From Spirochaetales bacterium (lineage in GTDB: Bacteria > Spirochaetota > Spirochaetia > SZUA-6 > DRHE01), in assembly GCA_011049745.1 (NCBI GenBank), contig DRHE01000267.1, positions 1-8,861 of the forward strand: DNA of 8,861 nucleotides, written 5' to 3'. The translations under genes and the position numbers were made by a program. Below the pieces are notes generated by a model. The model did no database searches, was not told the origin of the DNA, and saw nothing but the letters and a program-made list of their open reading frames with translations. Every line of letters starts with the position of its first letter. Position 1 is the stretch's first letter. Below are positions 1 through 6,447 of the stretch, one piece after another.

Positions 1-108
1 GTGCACCTATTGCGCTAATTAATTTATCGCGTTTTACCAGAATATAATCCGTGTTGTAGGTGGAAATTGCGAATATGGGGATGCCGGCTTTTACTAAGGA
101 ATCAGATA
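1..108 (-). pseudogene. C-terminal part of an ACT-domain (CASTOR/ACT_7-like) protein, fused to permease remnant
   Basis: Translating the minus strand into the left edge gives a stretch containing KAGIPIFAISTYNTDYILVK, which matches the conserved core of small ACT-domain proteins of the CASTOR/ACT_7 type, where a pattern like 'AGISIFAISTYDTDYILV' recurs. Members of this family are thought to bind amino acids or other small ligands. Only this C-terminal part is present, and its N-terminal half is missing. The reading frame is open and continuous with the ABC permease remnant immediately upstream (to the right), so the two unrelated pieces form an in-frame chimera with a junction around 98-120. 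The 3' end lies outside the window. The family call is from memory of the motif. The truncation and fusion are read directly from the translation. Confidence 0.55.
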
Positions 109-330
109 AAACACTTTGAGTTACCCAGTAGGTTGGAAATATGCCGCCAAAGTAATGCCAGGGGGCTGGAATTGTGAGTCCCACAAAACACGGGATAATC
201 AGGAGCCCCAATCCCTTTGCAAAAGCCAGGCCCTCCACTTTATTTCCGGCAAAGGAAGCGATCATCAGGGCAAAGAGAGGCGCTTCAAGCGAAGAGAGCA
301 GATTCCATAAGCCACCATTCCCGTTGAAAC
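105..330 (-). pseudogene. Internal fragment of an ABC-2 type (fluoroquinolone-export-like) permease
   Basis: In a minus-strand frame different from the ATPase remnant, the translation is hydrophobic and reads in part SSLEAPLFALMIASFAGNKV, then LGLLIIPCFVGLTIPAPWHY and GGIFPTYWV. This resembles the C-terminal half of ABC-2 permeases found next to TetR and an ATPase in fluoroquinolone-exporter-like cassettes. About the first half of the expected protein is absent. A stop codon lies a few codons upstream of the recognisable part, in what is now ATPase sequence. At the other end the frame runs straight into an ACT-domain fragment. It would have been the membrane partner of the neighbouring ATPase. 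No functional product is expected. Confidence 0.6.
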
Positions 331-567
331 TTCCACTCGCTCATAGTAGTCTGATCTCAATTCTTTGAGATTTCTCCCGAACACTTTAATGGAACCGGAA
401 TAGCCCTTTAAAATGCCAAGGAGGATCTTCTGTGTCGTACTCTTTCCAGCCCCCGAAGGCCCGAGAAAGCCGAAAATCTCTCCCTTTTTTATTGTAAATT
501 CCAGACCTTTAATAGTTTGTTCCCGGTTTCCCTGATAGGTAAAATGCAGATCTTTAACTTCGATCAT
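325..567 (-). pseudogene. Truncated ABC transporter ATP-binding protein, N-terminal ~80 residues only
   Basis: The frame opens with an ATG at 565-567, preceded by AAGGA with about 8 nt spacing, and overlaps the end of the tetR remnant by 14 bp, as in a translationally coupled cassette. Residues 1-80 are a normal ABC ATPase N-terminus, with MIEVKDLHF at the start and Walker A GPSGAGKST at residues 36-44. Homology stops just after YYER near residue 77, at the point where related proteins usually read 'YYERIGVSFE'. The signature motif, Walker B and H-loop are all missing. The frame then runs out of phase through permease sequence and stops at 265. A deletion of roughly 1 kb joining ATPase to permease explains this, with the junction near 322-333. 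It cannot hydrolyse ATP as it stands. Confidence 0.8.
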
Positions 568-1051
568 TATTCTTATCCTTCCCCTGGATCATTGATTCAC
601 ATACCATATCGATAAAAAGCTCTATGACCTCCGGATACACTTCCTCGCCTATCCCTTCTTTATGCAGATTCAAAAAAAAGAGAGCTCTGAAAAAACCGGA
701 AAGCACTTCGGGACTCTCCCTCCTGAACACGCCTTCCTGCTGCCACTTGCCGACCAGGGAGGAAATGAAATCATCATCGCTTTTAATCAGTTTTTCCCGC
801 TTTTCTTCGGGCAGCCGCCGCATAATGATCTCAATTTCTCCTTCATCAAGCAGGAGCTTAATCAGTGGTTTTTCTTCAATTACCTTGAACTGATACTGAA
901 GCAGCTTTCTTAAGATCTCCTTCGGTTGCCCAGGTTTACTGAAAATATCCCGGATTATCTCGCCCCGGATTTCATCTTCCAGATCTTCCATAATGTCGGC
1001 AAAAAGCTCTTCCTTGGTTTTATAGAAAAGGTAGAAAGAACCCTTGGCAAG
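554..1051 (-). pseudogene. TetR/AcrR-family regulator lacking most of its HTH domain
   Basis: The minus-strand translation from about 1051 begins AKGSFYLFYKTKEELFADIM, the end of the TetR HTH (normally 'GVAKGSFYxYFxSKEELF'). It continues through an all-helical ligand-binding domain of about 145 residues to a TAA at 554-556. A stop codon in frame at 1052-1054 directly abuts the recognisable part. Helices 1-2 of the HTH, about 35-40 residues, and the original start codon are therefore gone. An ATG at 989-991 would give a 145-residue protein with no DNA-binding domain, but there is no good ribosome site for it. The regulator would have controlled the downstream ABC exporter remnant, with which it overlaps by 14 bp. 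A functional repressor is not expected. Confidence 0.75.
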
Positions 1052-1233
1052 TTAATGCTCGGCTGAGAAGTGAAATATTGTTTATTGCTTTGATTCAAGG
1101 CATTCTTGAATATGAGGAGATTAAAAGGCAATTGGAGGAAATGGGTGATTATGTAAGTATACCGAGTATTCGTCAGGTTTTATTGGAAAATGGAATTATT
1201 GAGAAGATCAGTCTACGGGATCCGAGAGTATAG
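1052..1233 (+). pseudogene. Unrecognised AT-rich coding fragment without a start codon
   Basis: A plus-strand frame is open up to a TAG at 1231-1233 and codes for about 60 residues, including RSEILFIALIQGILEYEEIK and later SIRQVLLENGIIEK. It looks like real protein: helical and charged, with a possible winged-helix or helix-turn-helix character. I do not recognise the family. There is no ATG or ribosome site at its beginning, and it starts exactly where the tetR remnant breaks off, so it is probably the 3' end of a truncated gene. Base composition is visibly more AT-rich than the flanking TPM and pur genes. An IS-transposase remnant is possible but unproven. The 120 bp that follow (1234-1354) hold no recognisable feature. 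Confidence 0.35.
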
Positions 1234-1354
1234 CAAGCAGAACTTTTTTGTAGTGAAGATAAATAGCAGATATATTTAGATTTTGGTAAGGACAGAAAAA
1301 TGTCGGGAACAGCTACAAAAGGAAGGGATCAAGGAAGAGAAGTAAGAAAAGTAA

Positions 1355-1870
1355 AATTACGGGATACCGGAACTACGCTGGGACCTCTTCAATCTCTGGG
1401 TAAAAAAAGCAGGCCCCACCCTGAACAGTTTTACTGGGATTGGGTATGTCCTGGGTGCGTTTCCCATAATACCTGCGCTCATGATCGTACGCCTAGCCCC
1501 GGTCGCACTGGCCATTCCACTCATCTATCTCTTTTCTATATTTCTTCTGCCCAGGATTTTTCGGGTCCGAAAGCTTCCCTACTTCCTGTCCTACGGCAAG
1601 ATCGAGAACAATTTTCAGAAGTTTAAGACGTTTTTGGAGACCGTTCCCTCCGAGGAGGAGCGGAACCAGATGGGCAAGCTCTACCTGAGCGGGTATACCA
1701 ATATTGCCATGATGAGATTAGTGATTAAAAGCAAGGGGCATTGGGACGAGGACTATTTCCACCGGGTACGGTATTCTGCCGGCTCTTCGTCCGGTTCCTC
1801 CTCATCGGGCAGCTCGTTCAGCGGCGGGGGCGGCTCCTTCGGCGGGGGCGGTGCCTCAGGAGGCTGGTAA
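1355..1870 (+). pseudogene. C-terminal part of a TPM/YgcG-like membrane protein with a Gly/Ser-rich tail
   Basis: The frame is open from a stop at 1352-1354 to TAA at 1868-1870. The first ATG (1481) lies inside a transmembrane segment and has no ribosome site, while recognisable sequence starts further upstream (RWDLFNLWVKKAG, like the end of a TPM domain). The 5' part of the gene is therefore missing. Visible parts are a hydrophobic stretch of about 40 residues from YVLGAFPIIPALMIV to FSIFLLPRIF, a cytoplasm-like segment, and a tail of Ser then Gly ending GGGGASGGW. That tail is typical of YgcG-type TPM proteins and of DUF2207 proteins. Such genes often precede a second TPM gene, as here, where only 1 bp separates its stop codon from the next ATG. 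Confidence 0.6.
1858..1863 (+). promoter_or_regulatory. Ribosome binding site AGGAGG for the second TPM gene
   Basis: A perfect AGGAGG lies 8 nt before the ATG at 1872. It is embedded in the codons for the last glycines of the upstream gene. This decides the start at 1872 over the in-frame GTG at 1851. Confidence 0.8.
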
Positions 1871-1871
1871 C

Positions 1872-2528
1872 ATGGGAAAACAGAAACTACTCGATCGATT
1901 ACTCTCCCCGGAGGATCAGGAGCGGGTCCTTTCCCAGATACGACAGATCGAAAAGAACAGTTCCGGCGAGGTCCGGGTTCACCTGAGCGATCAACGGGTA
2001 AAGGATGTCTATCAAGCAGCACGTAAAACCTTCTCCGCCCTGGGTATGACCGCTACACGACAGCGCAACGGAGTGCTCATCTTTCTTTCTATCGCTTCCC
2101 GGCGATTTGCGATTATTGGGGACGAGGGTATAGACCGGGTCACCGCTTCGGATTACTGGGATAAACTAAGAGACAGTATGGCCGAGCAGTTCCAGGCCGG
2201 GCACTTTGCCGACGGCCTGCTCGAGCTGTTGGCCCGAGTGGAAGAAGTGCTGATTTTGAACTTCCCCTACCAGGAGGGTGATGTCAACGAGCTGTCTGAT
2301 GAGATCTCTTACCACATCAGCAAGCCCAACCCGCTGCCCTGGCTGATTGTGGGGGGTATCTTACTGTCGCCTCTGTTCAATCTCTTTACCGCCCTGGCTC
2401 TGCGCCGGAGCGGCCTGGAATTCTTGATGCGCAGGAATAAATTTGCGGCATTGATCAACCTGGCCGCCTGGGTTACCGGGGTACTTTGCTACCTGGCCTG
2501 GTACCTGTTCTATCGCCCCTGGTCATGA
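1872..2528 (+). CDS. TPM-domain (TLP18.3/Psb32/MOLO-1) protein with two C-terminal membrane segments
   Basis: This 218-residue protein has a TPM domain at about residues 13-151. Signs are SSGEVRVHL near residue 30, NGVLIFLSIASRRFAIIGDEGI at about 67-87 (the central strands and conserved GD-G turn), then the helix AEQFQAGHFADGL and a terminal DEISY. TPM domains occur in thylakoid and bacterial membrane-quality-control proteins, but the biochemical role in bacteria is unclear. Most soluble relatives end soon after the ISY motif. This one continues with two hydrophobic segments, about 155-177 and 191-214, separated by a basic loop, giving a likely tail-anchored hairpin. The gene sits directly behind a glycine-rich TPM remnant, the usual tandem pair. 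It is the only intact gene in the left third of the window. Its frame is clean and its ribosome site is strong. Confidence 0.75.
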   Translation: MGKQKLLDRLLSPEDQERVLSQIRQIEKNSSGEVRVHLSDQRVKDVYQAARKTFSALGMTATRQRNGVLIFLSIASRRFAIIGDEGIDRVTASDYWDKLRDSMAEQFQAGHFADGLLELLARVEEVLILNFPYQEGDVNELSDEISYHISKPNPLPWLIVGGILLSPLFNLFTALALRRSGLEFLMRRNKFAALINLAAWVTGVLCYLAWYLFYRPWS

Positions 2529-2541
2529 CGGCGGAGGGACA

Positions 2542-2916
2542 ATTCTCAAACGTTTTGGTGTTTCGCTGGAACAGGACCTGATAGGCAAGTTCGATAAGCT
2601 CTTGCTCGAAGAAAGATGCTCCAACCGCTCAGAAGGAATCCGTGACCTGATCCGAGAGGGAGTGGTTAAAGGAGGACAGGGAAATCGCCGGTGTCGCCAT
2701 CCTGGTCTACGATCACCATCAGCGCGAGTTGGCCCAGAAGGTGACCAGTATCCAGCAGCGCCACTATGCTCAGATCATCTCTTCCCTAACTGTCTGGATG
2801 TGATTTTATTGCAAGGCAAGGCCCGGGAAATTAAGCGCTTTGCTAAGACCTCTGATCTTCAATAATTTCTGCAGCATCTCCAACATGTGCAGACCTTTGC
2901 TTTTGATTCAAAGTGA
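2542..2916 (+). pseudogene. nikR: nikR pseudogene (nickel-responsive ribbon-helix-helix regulator)
   Basis: Three frame-separated pieces together resemble NikR. Piece one (2542-2667) reads LKRFGVSLEQDL, then SNRSEGIRDLIREGVV, the ribbon-helix-helix DNA-binding domain. Its expected ATG is an ATT, with GGAGG just before it. Piece two (2669-2788) is one frame over and reads EDREIAGVAILVYDHH, then HYAQIISSL. Piece three (2788-2862) is back in the first frame and reads NCLDVILLQGKAREIKRFA. The nickel-binding segment expected between 'SSL' and 'NCL' (normally HVHxxH) is deleted. A TAA at 2863 interrupts the end, although the frame continues plausibly (QHLQHVQTFAF) to TGA at 2914-2916. NikR normally represses nickel uptake genes, none of which is seen here. 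With at least three lesions it is non-functional. Confidence 0.8.
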
Positions 2917-3582
2917 GAGCAGATATCCCCTGCCGAAGATCTTATAGAGCTGGCTGGATAGCCATTTTTCCGCATGGCTTTTCCCGGGTGTCCTCATGCG
3001 TATAGGTGAATTGATAATCCTCATTTCACCCGCTTCAAGCCTCTGAAAGACATCCGGATTTCGCAGGTTCATATATTCGACGATTATGCCTTTGCGGTAA
3101 TTATGATGTATGTATTCAATTGTGCCGTCTTTTCTTGCGCTTACCACCATGGCTACATGGGTCAGGGGATCGTTCGATCTGCCATCTTCATTCCTATCAT
3201 AGGTGTTGTCCCAGAAGATAATATCCCCGGTCTCAGGCAGGTTTGTATCGTATAACAGCTTTTGCTGCTCAAGGCTCTTATAGAGGCGGATAACACCATT
3301 GCCGCTGTATTTTGGAAAATCCCTGGTCAGATCAAGACCAGCATAATAATAGATGGCCAACACCACGCCGGTGCAGTCTAGAGCGAATTTTTTTCCACGG
3401 ATATCAAGGCTGTCCTTACCGAGCACGTATCCGGCGCCCTCAGCCAATGTTTCCTGAACAGGGCCGGCTTCAGGAAGGGCTTGTACCGGACTCTCTTCCC
3501 TTATCCTCTCAGGGGTTGAGGCACAGGAAACAAGGTAGAGCAGGGAACAAACCAGAACTGAAATATCTATGATCAACCTCAT
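2908..3582 (-). CDS. NlpC/P60-like (papain-fold) lipoprotein, putative peptidoglycan hydrolase or amidase
   Basis: From the ATG at 3580-3582 the protein has 224 residues. Residues 1-20 form a lipoprotein signal ending in the lipobox LVSC, so Cys20 would be lipidated and the protein held on the outer face of a membrane. The catalytic fold is NlpC/P60-like: Cys70 in LDCTGVV (compare DCSGF), then GDIIFWD, His142 in LTHVAMVV, and a third polar position in YIHHN near 159-161. Such enzymes usually cleave peptide bonds in peptidoglycan stems, but the exact substrate here is unknown. An in-frame GTG at 3633, 3 nt after the purF stop, would give 241 residues and tight coupling to purF. I prefer the ATG because it gives a compact signal peptide, though neither start has a strong ribosome site. 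It is the last gene of the run and is convergent with the nikR remnant. No clear terminator follows. Confidence 0.75.
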   Translation of the reverse strand: MRLIIDISVLVCSLLYLVSCASTPERIREESPVQALPEAGPVQETLAEGAGYVLGKDSLDIRGKKFALDCTGVVLAIYYYAGLDLTRDFPKYSGNGVIRLYKSLEQQKLLYDTNLPETGDIIFWDNTYDRNEDGRSNDPLTHVAMVVSARKDGTIEYIHHNYRKGIIVEYMNLRNPDVFQRLEAGEMRIINSPIRMRTPGKSHAEKWLSSQLYKIFGRGYLLSL

Positions 3583-3636
3583 TGCAGCTATTCTATAGAG
3601 GCCGGAAATAAATATCCAGCCTGAAGATTCCACTGG

Positions 3637-5004
3637 TCAAATCTTCTGCTTCCCGTTAAAGCAGTAGGTACAGAAACCTCCATGTAAATATTTATTGTCA
3701 AGCAGGCCCTGCTCACTCAGATAGCCCAGGGAATCGGCTGCGAGAAAGCTGCAGATCTTCTCCACAGAATAGCGGGAGGCAATAAGGCGGCTTGTTTCCG
3801 CTGTATTGATCCCCAGGTAACAGCTGTACCTGTAGGGAGGAGAAGAGACCCTGATGTGAATCTCCCTGGCGCCGAAATCCCGCAGAATACGGATCAGGTT
3901 CTTCAGAGTAGTGCCGCGCACCACAGAATCTTCAACCAGCACCACCCTCCTGTCCCGGATTACCGAGCGGTTGGGGTTATATTTCTTGCGGACCTTGGCA
4001 TCCCGGATAGCCTGAGTGGGCTCGATAAATGTCCTGCCGATATAGTGGCTTCGGATCAGGCCGAAATCAAAGGGAATGCCGGATTCCCGGCTGTAACCAA
4101 GCGCGGCAGCGGTACTGGAGTCCGGCACGGGAATCACAATATCTGCTTCCACAGGATGCTCGCGGTATAACCGGCGGCCAAGCTCCTTGCGTATTTCACT
4201 GGTAGAAACCTCACTGCCGAAGAGGAAACTATCGGGCCTGGCAAAATAGATATACTCAAATATGCAGCGCAGCTCCTCACCTGGCGGCTGCAGCTCTTCC
4301 CTGCTTAAACCATTATCATCGATTATCACCAGCTCACCGGGTTTTACCTCATCGATATACTCCGCTCCGATAATGTCAAAGGCCGTAGTCTCCGAAGCAA
4401 CTACAAAGCCCGTACCTACCCTGCCGATAACCAGTGGTCTCACTCCGGAGGGATCCCTGACCGCGATCAGCTCCTTGCGGGTAAGCAGCAGCGCCGAGTA
4501 AGCGGGTTTCACACCCGTAAAAGAGGCGGAAATTATGCGGGAAATATTTTTCTCTTTGGAACGGGCGAATTTGTGCAGGATAATCTCGGTATCACTATCT
4601 GTCTTGAATATACATCCCTCTTCCTGCAATTCCTTCTTAAGAGACCGGTAGTTGGCAAATTGGCCATTGTGGGCAATAGCCACCTCGCCATTGCGGGTCT
4701 CCGCTATCAGGGGTTGAGTGTTTTCTATGTTGGAGGAACCCTTGGTGGAATAACGGTTATGGCCGATAGCAGCCCTGCCATTTAAACCATGGAGTATCTC
4801 GGCGGTAAAAATCTCATTTACTATGCCCATACCGAAATAACTGTAGAATTTCCGGCTAGATGTAGTGACAATGCCGCAGCTCTCCTGGCCCCGGTGCTGC
4901 AGATTATGCAGTCCCAGGTATACATATTCCGCCGGTTTTTCCACCCCCCAGATACCGAAGACCCCGCATTTATCCCTTAGAATATCCTCATCTCTCCGGC
5001 TCAC
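3637..5004 (-). CDS. purF: Amidophosphoribosyltransferase (glutamine PRPP amidotransferase)
   Basis: PurF makes 5-phosphoribosylamine from PRPP and glutamine, the committed step of purine synthesis. The 455-residue protein is complete. Cys13 in DKCGVFGIWG is the N-terminal nucleophile, exposed after removal of a 12-residue propeptide. The glutaminase domain shows GHNRYSTKG at 81-89, AHNGQFANY at 111-119 and TDSDTEII at 135-142. The PRPP loop is VVLVEDSVVRGTT at 354-366. Cys247, Cys395, Cys445 and Cys448 (FCTYC) match the four ligands of the 4Fe-4S cluster in B. subtilis-type PurF, implying an oxygen-sensitive enzyme. It starts at GTG, and the GTGA overlaps the purB stop by 4 bp. GGGAG lies 8 nt upstream inside purB, indicating translational coupling. 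End-product control by purine nucleotides is known for the family. Confidence 0.97.
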   Translation of the reverse strand: MSRRDEDILRDKCGVFGIWGVEKPAEYVYLGLHNLQHRGQESCGIVTTSSRKFYSYFGMGIVNEIFTAEILHGLNGRAAIGHNRYSTKGSSNIENTQPLIAETRNGEVAIAHNGQFANYRSLKKELQEEGCIFKTDSDTEIILHKFARSKEKNISRIISASFTGVKPAYSALLLTRKELIAVRDPSGVRPLVIGRVGTGFVVASETTAFDIIGAEYIDEVKPGELVIIDDNGLSREELQPPGEELRCIFEYIYFARPDSFLFGSEVSTSEIRKELGRRLYREHPVEADIVIPVPDSSTAAALGYSRESGIPFDFGLIRSHYIGRTFIEPTQAIRDAKVRKKYNPNRSVIRDRRVVLVEDSVVRGTTLKNLIRILRDFGAREIHIRVSSPPYRYSCYLGINTAETSRLIASRYSVEKICSFLAADSLGYLSEQGLLDNKYLHGGFCTYCFNGKQKI

Positions 5005-6440
5005 AGCTTCATCTCCCGCCCTGCACCAAGCAGCTCACTGTGCTCTGCCAGCAGAGATTCAATATATTCGGCCAGGTACTCCTCAACCTGCTTCTCCGCA
5101 CGCCCGGAAAAGTCACCCTTATAGGCAATTTTCTGCAGCTCCTCCAGGCTGAAGGGCAGGCGCTCATCTTCACCAAGTTTTTCTAAAAGCCTGTTTTCCC
5201 TGCCCAGCTCTTTGATTTCCTCGGCCGTTTCAACTGCCCTCTGCCTGATAGCCTCATGGAGAAGCTGCCGGTCACCTCCCTTTTTTACCCCTTCCATGAT
5301 TATGGTTTCCGTTGCCAGGAAGGGAAGCTCTGAATCGAGTAATTTCTTGATTATTATTGGGTAGACCTTCATCCCCTCTATCACATTGCGGTAGATAGTA
5401 AGCAGGGCGTCCACTCCCAGGAAAGCCTGGGGCATGTAGAGCCTGCGTCCTGCGGAATCATCGAGGCTTCGTTCCAGCCACTGGTTGGCCGCCGTATGAT
5501 CCGCAGCCTCTCCCTGGCTCATTACATAGCGGGCAAGGGAACATATTCGTTCACAGCGCATGGGATTCTTCTTATAGGCCATGGCCGAGCTGCCGACCTG
5601 TTTGCTGCCGAAGGGTTCATCTACCATCTTCAGGTGCTGCATCAACCGGAAATCAACGCCAAACTTGTGGGCGCTTAGAGACATATTCTTGAGAATATCC
5701 ATAATACGGGCATCCCACAGCCGCGGATAGGTCTGGCCGGTAACCGGAAAGCTCCGGCTGAAGCCGAGTTTCTCACAGACCAAATTATTCAGATGTTTTA
5801 CCTTCTGATGATCCCCGGAAAAAAGCTTTAGAAAACTATCCTGGGTTCCGGTTGCCCCTTTTATGCCTCTAATGCGATAATTAGCCAGGAGGTAATCCAG
5901 ATCCTCCAGGTTGATGGCCAGCTCCTGCAGCCAGAGCGCACCTCTCTTGCCCAGGGTGGTGGGTTGTGCCGGTTGAAAATGGGTATAACCAAGGCACTGT
6001 AAAGACTTGTATTTCCCGGCAAAATCAGAGACGGCCTTGATCAGATTGATCAGCAGAGTGCGAACAAGTTTTAAAGCCTCATAGTATTGAATAAGCTCAG
6101 TATTGTCGGTAACAAAGCAGCTGGTGGCGCCCAGGTGAATAATGGGCTTTGCCAGCGGGCATTGCTCTCCGTAAGCCAGCAGTGCGGCCATTACATCATG
6201 GCGCAGCTCTTTTTCCTTCTCCGCCATTACCTCGAAATTAAGGTTCTTCTCCTGACTCTTTAGCTCTGCCACCTGCTCCTCAAGGATATTCAAGCCCAGC
6301 TCTTTTTGCCCTTCAGCCAGAGCAATCCAGCAGCTTCGCCACTTTTTAAATTTATAATCATCGGAAAATAGATAACTCATCTCCTCACCGGCATAGCGTT
6401 GGGCCAGGGGGTTTGAATATCTATTGCGCATTACATCCAT
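5001..6440 (-). CDS. purB: Adenylosuccinate lyase, long clostridial/animal-type form
   Basis: PurB cleaves fumarate from SAICAR to give AICAR and from adenylosuccinate to give AMP. With the ATG at 6438-6440 it has 479 residues. A TTG two codons earlier is only 4 nt from the AGG that overlaps the purC stop, so I favour the ATG, with about 10 nt spacing. Key motifs are LRHDVMA at 79-85, HLGATS at 102-107, the catalytic-His region GYTHFQPAQ at 151-159, KGATGTQDSF at 195-204, and the fumarase/aspartase-superfamily signature loop GSSAMAYKKNP at 283-293, where the Ser pair acts as base. The usual P-R in 'AMPYKRNP' is A-K here. An Ala at that position is, from memory, also seen in clostridial enzymes. 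Overall the sequence tracks the roughly 480-residue form shared by clostridia and animals. It lies 7 bp after purC and overlaps purF. Confidence 0.95.
   Translation of the reverse strand: MDVMRNRYSNPLAQRYAGEEMSYLFSDDYKFKKWRSCWIALAEGQKELGLNILEEQVAELKSQEKNLNFEVMAEKEKELRHDVMAALLAYGEQCPLAKPIIHLGATSCFVTDNTELIQYYEALKLVRTLLINLIKAVSDFAGKYKSLQCLGYTHFQPAQPTTLGKRGALWLQELAINLEDLDYLLANYRIRGIKGATGTQDSFLKLFSGDHQKVKHLNNLVCEKLGFSRSFPVTGQTYPRLWDARIMDILKNMSLSAHKFGVDFRLMQHLKMVDEPFGSKQVGSSAMAYKKNPMRCERICSLARYVMSQGEAADHTAANQWLERSLDDSAGRRLYMPQAFLGVDALLTIYRNVIEGMKVYPIIIKKLLDSELPFLATETIIMEGVKKGGDRQLLHEAIRQRAVETAEEIKELGRENRLLEKLGEDERLPFSLEELQKIAYKGDFSGRAEKQVEEYLAEYIESLLAEHSELLGAGREMKL
5013..5017 (-). promoter_or_regulatory. 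Ribosome binding site of purF, inside purB
   Basis: On the minus strand GGGAG lies 8 nt before the GTG at 5004, within the last codons of purB. It supports GTG as the real start and coupling through the GTGA overlap. Confidence 0.65.
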
Positions 6441-6447
6441 TTTCAAA

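Noticed and set aside
554..991. A short 145-residue protein from ATG 989-991 as a functional stand-alone gene
   Set aside because: Upstream codons clearly continue the TetR HTH, so this is a truncated regulator and not a separate family.
1300..1626. A 108-codon plus-strand frame starting at ATG 1300
   Set aside because: It lacks a ribosome site, its composition is odd, and it overlaps the TPM membrane frame, which shows clear transmembrane and Gly-rich features. It is a shadow frame.
1481..1870. ATG 1481 as the start of a complete 129-residue gene
   Set aside because: It falls inside a hydrophobic segment, has no ribosome site, and recognisable protein sequence continues upstream without any start codon.
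2866..2910. Possible terminator hairpin after the lipoprotein gene (CTGCA...TGCAG and CTTTG...CAAAG)
   Set aside because: Stems are only about 5 bp and no T-rich run follows on the minus strand, so the sequence does not support a rho-independent terminator.
3312..4980. Several plus-strand open frames opposite the lipoprotein and purF genes
   Set aside because: They lie antisense to well-conserved genes, lack ribosome sites and show no recognisable domains, so they were left out as shadows.
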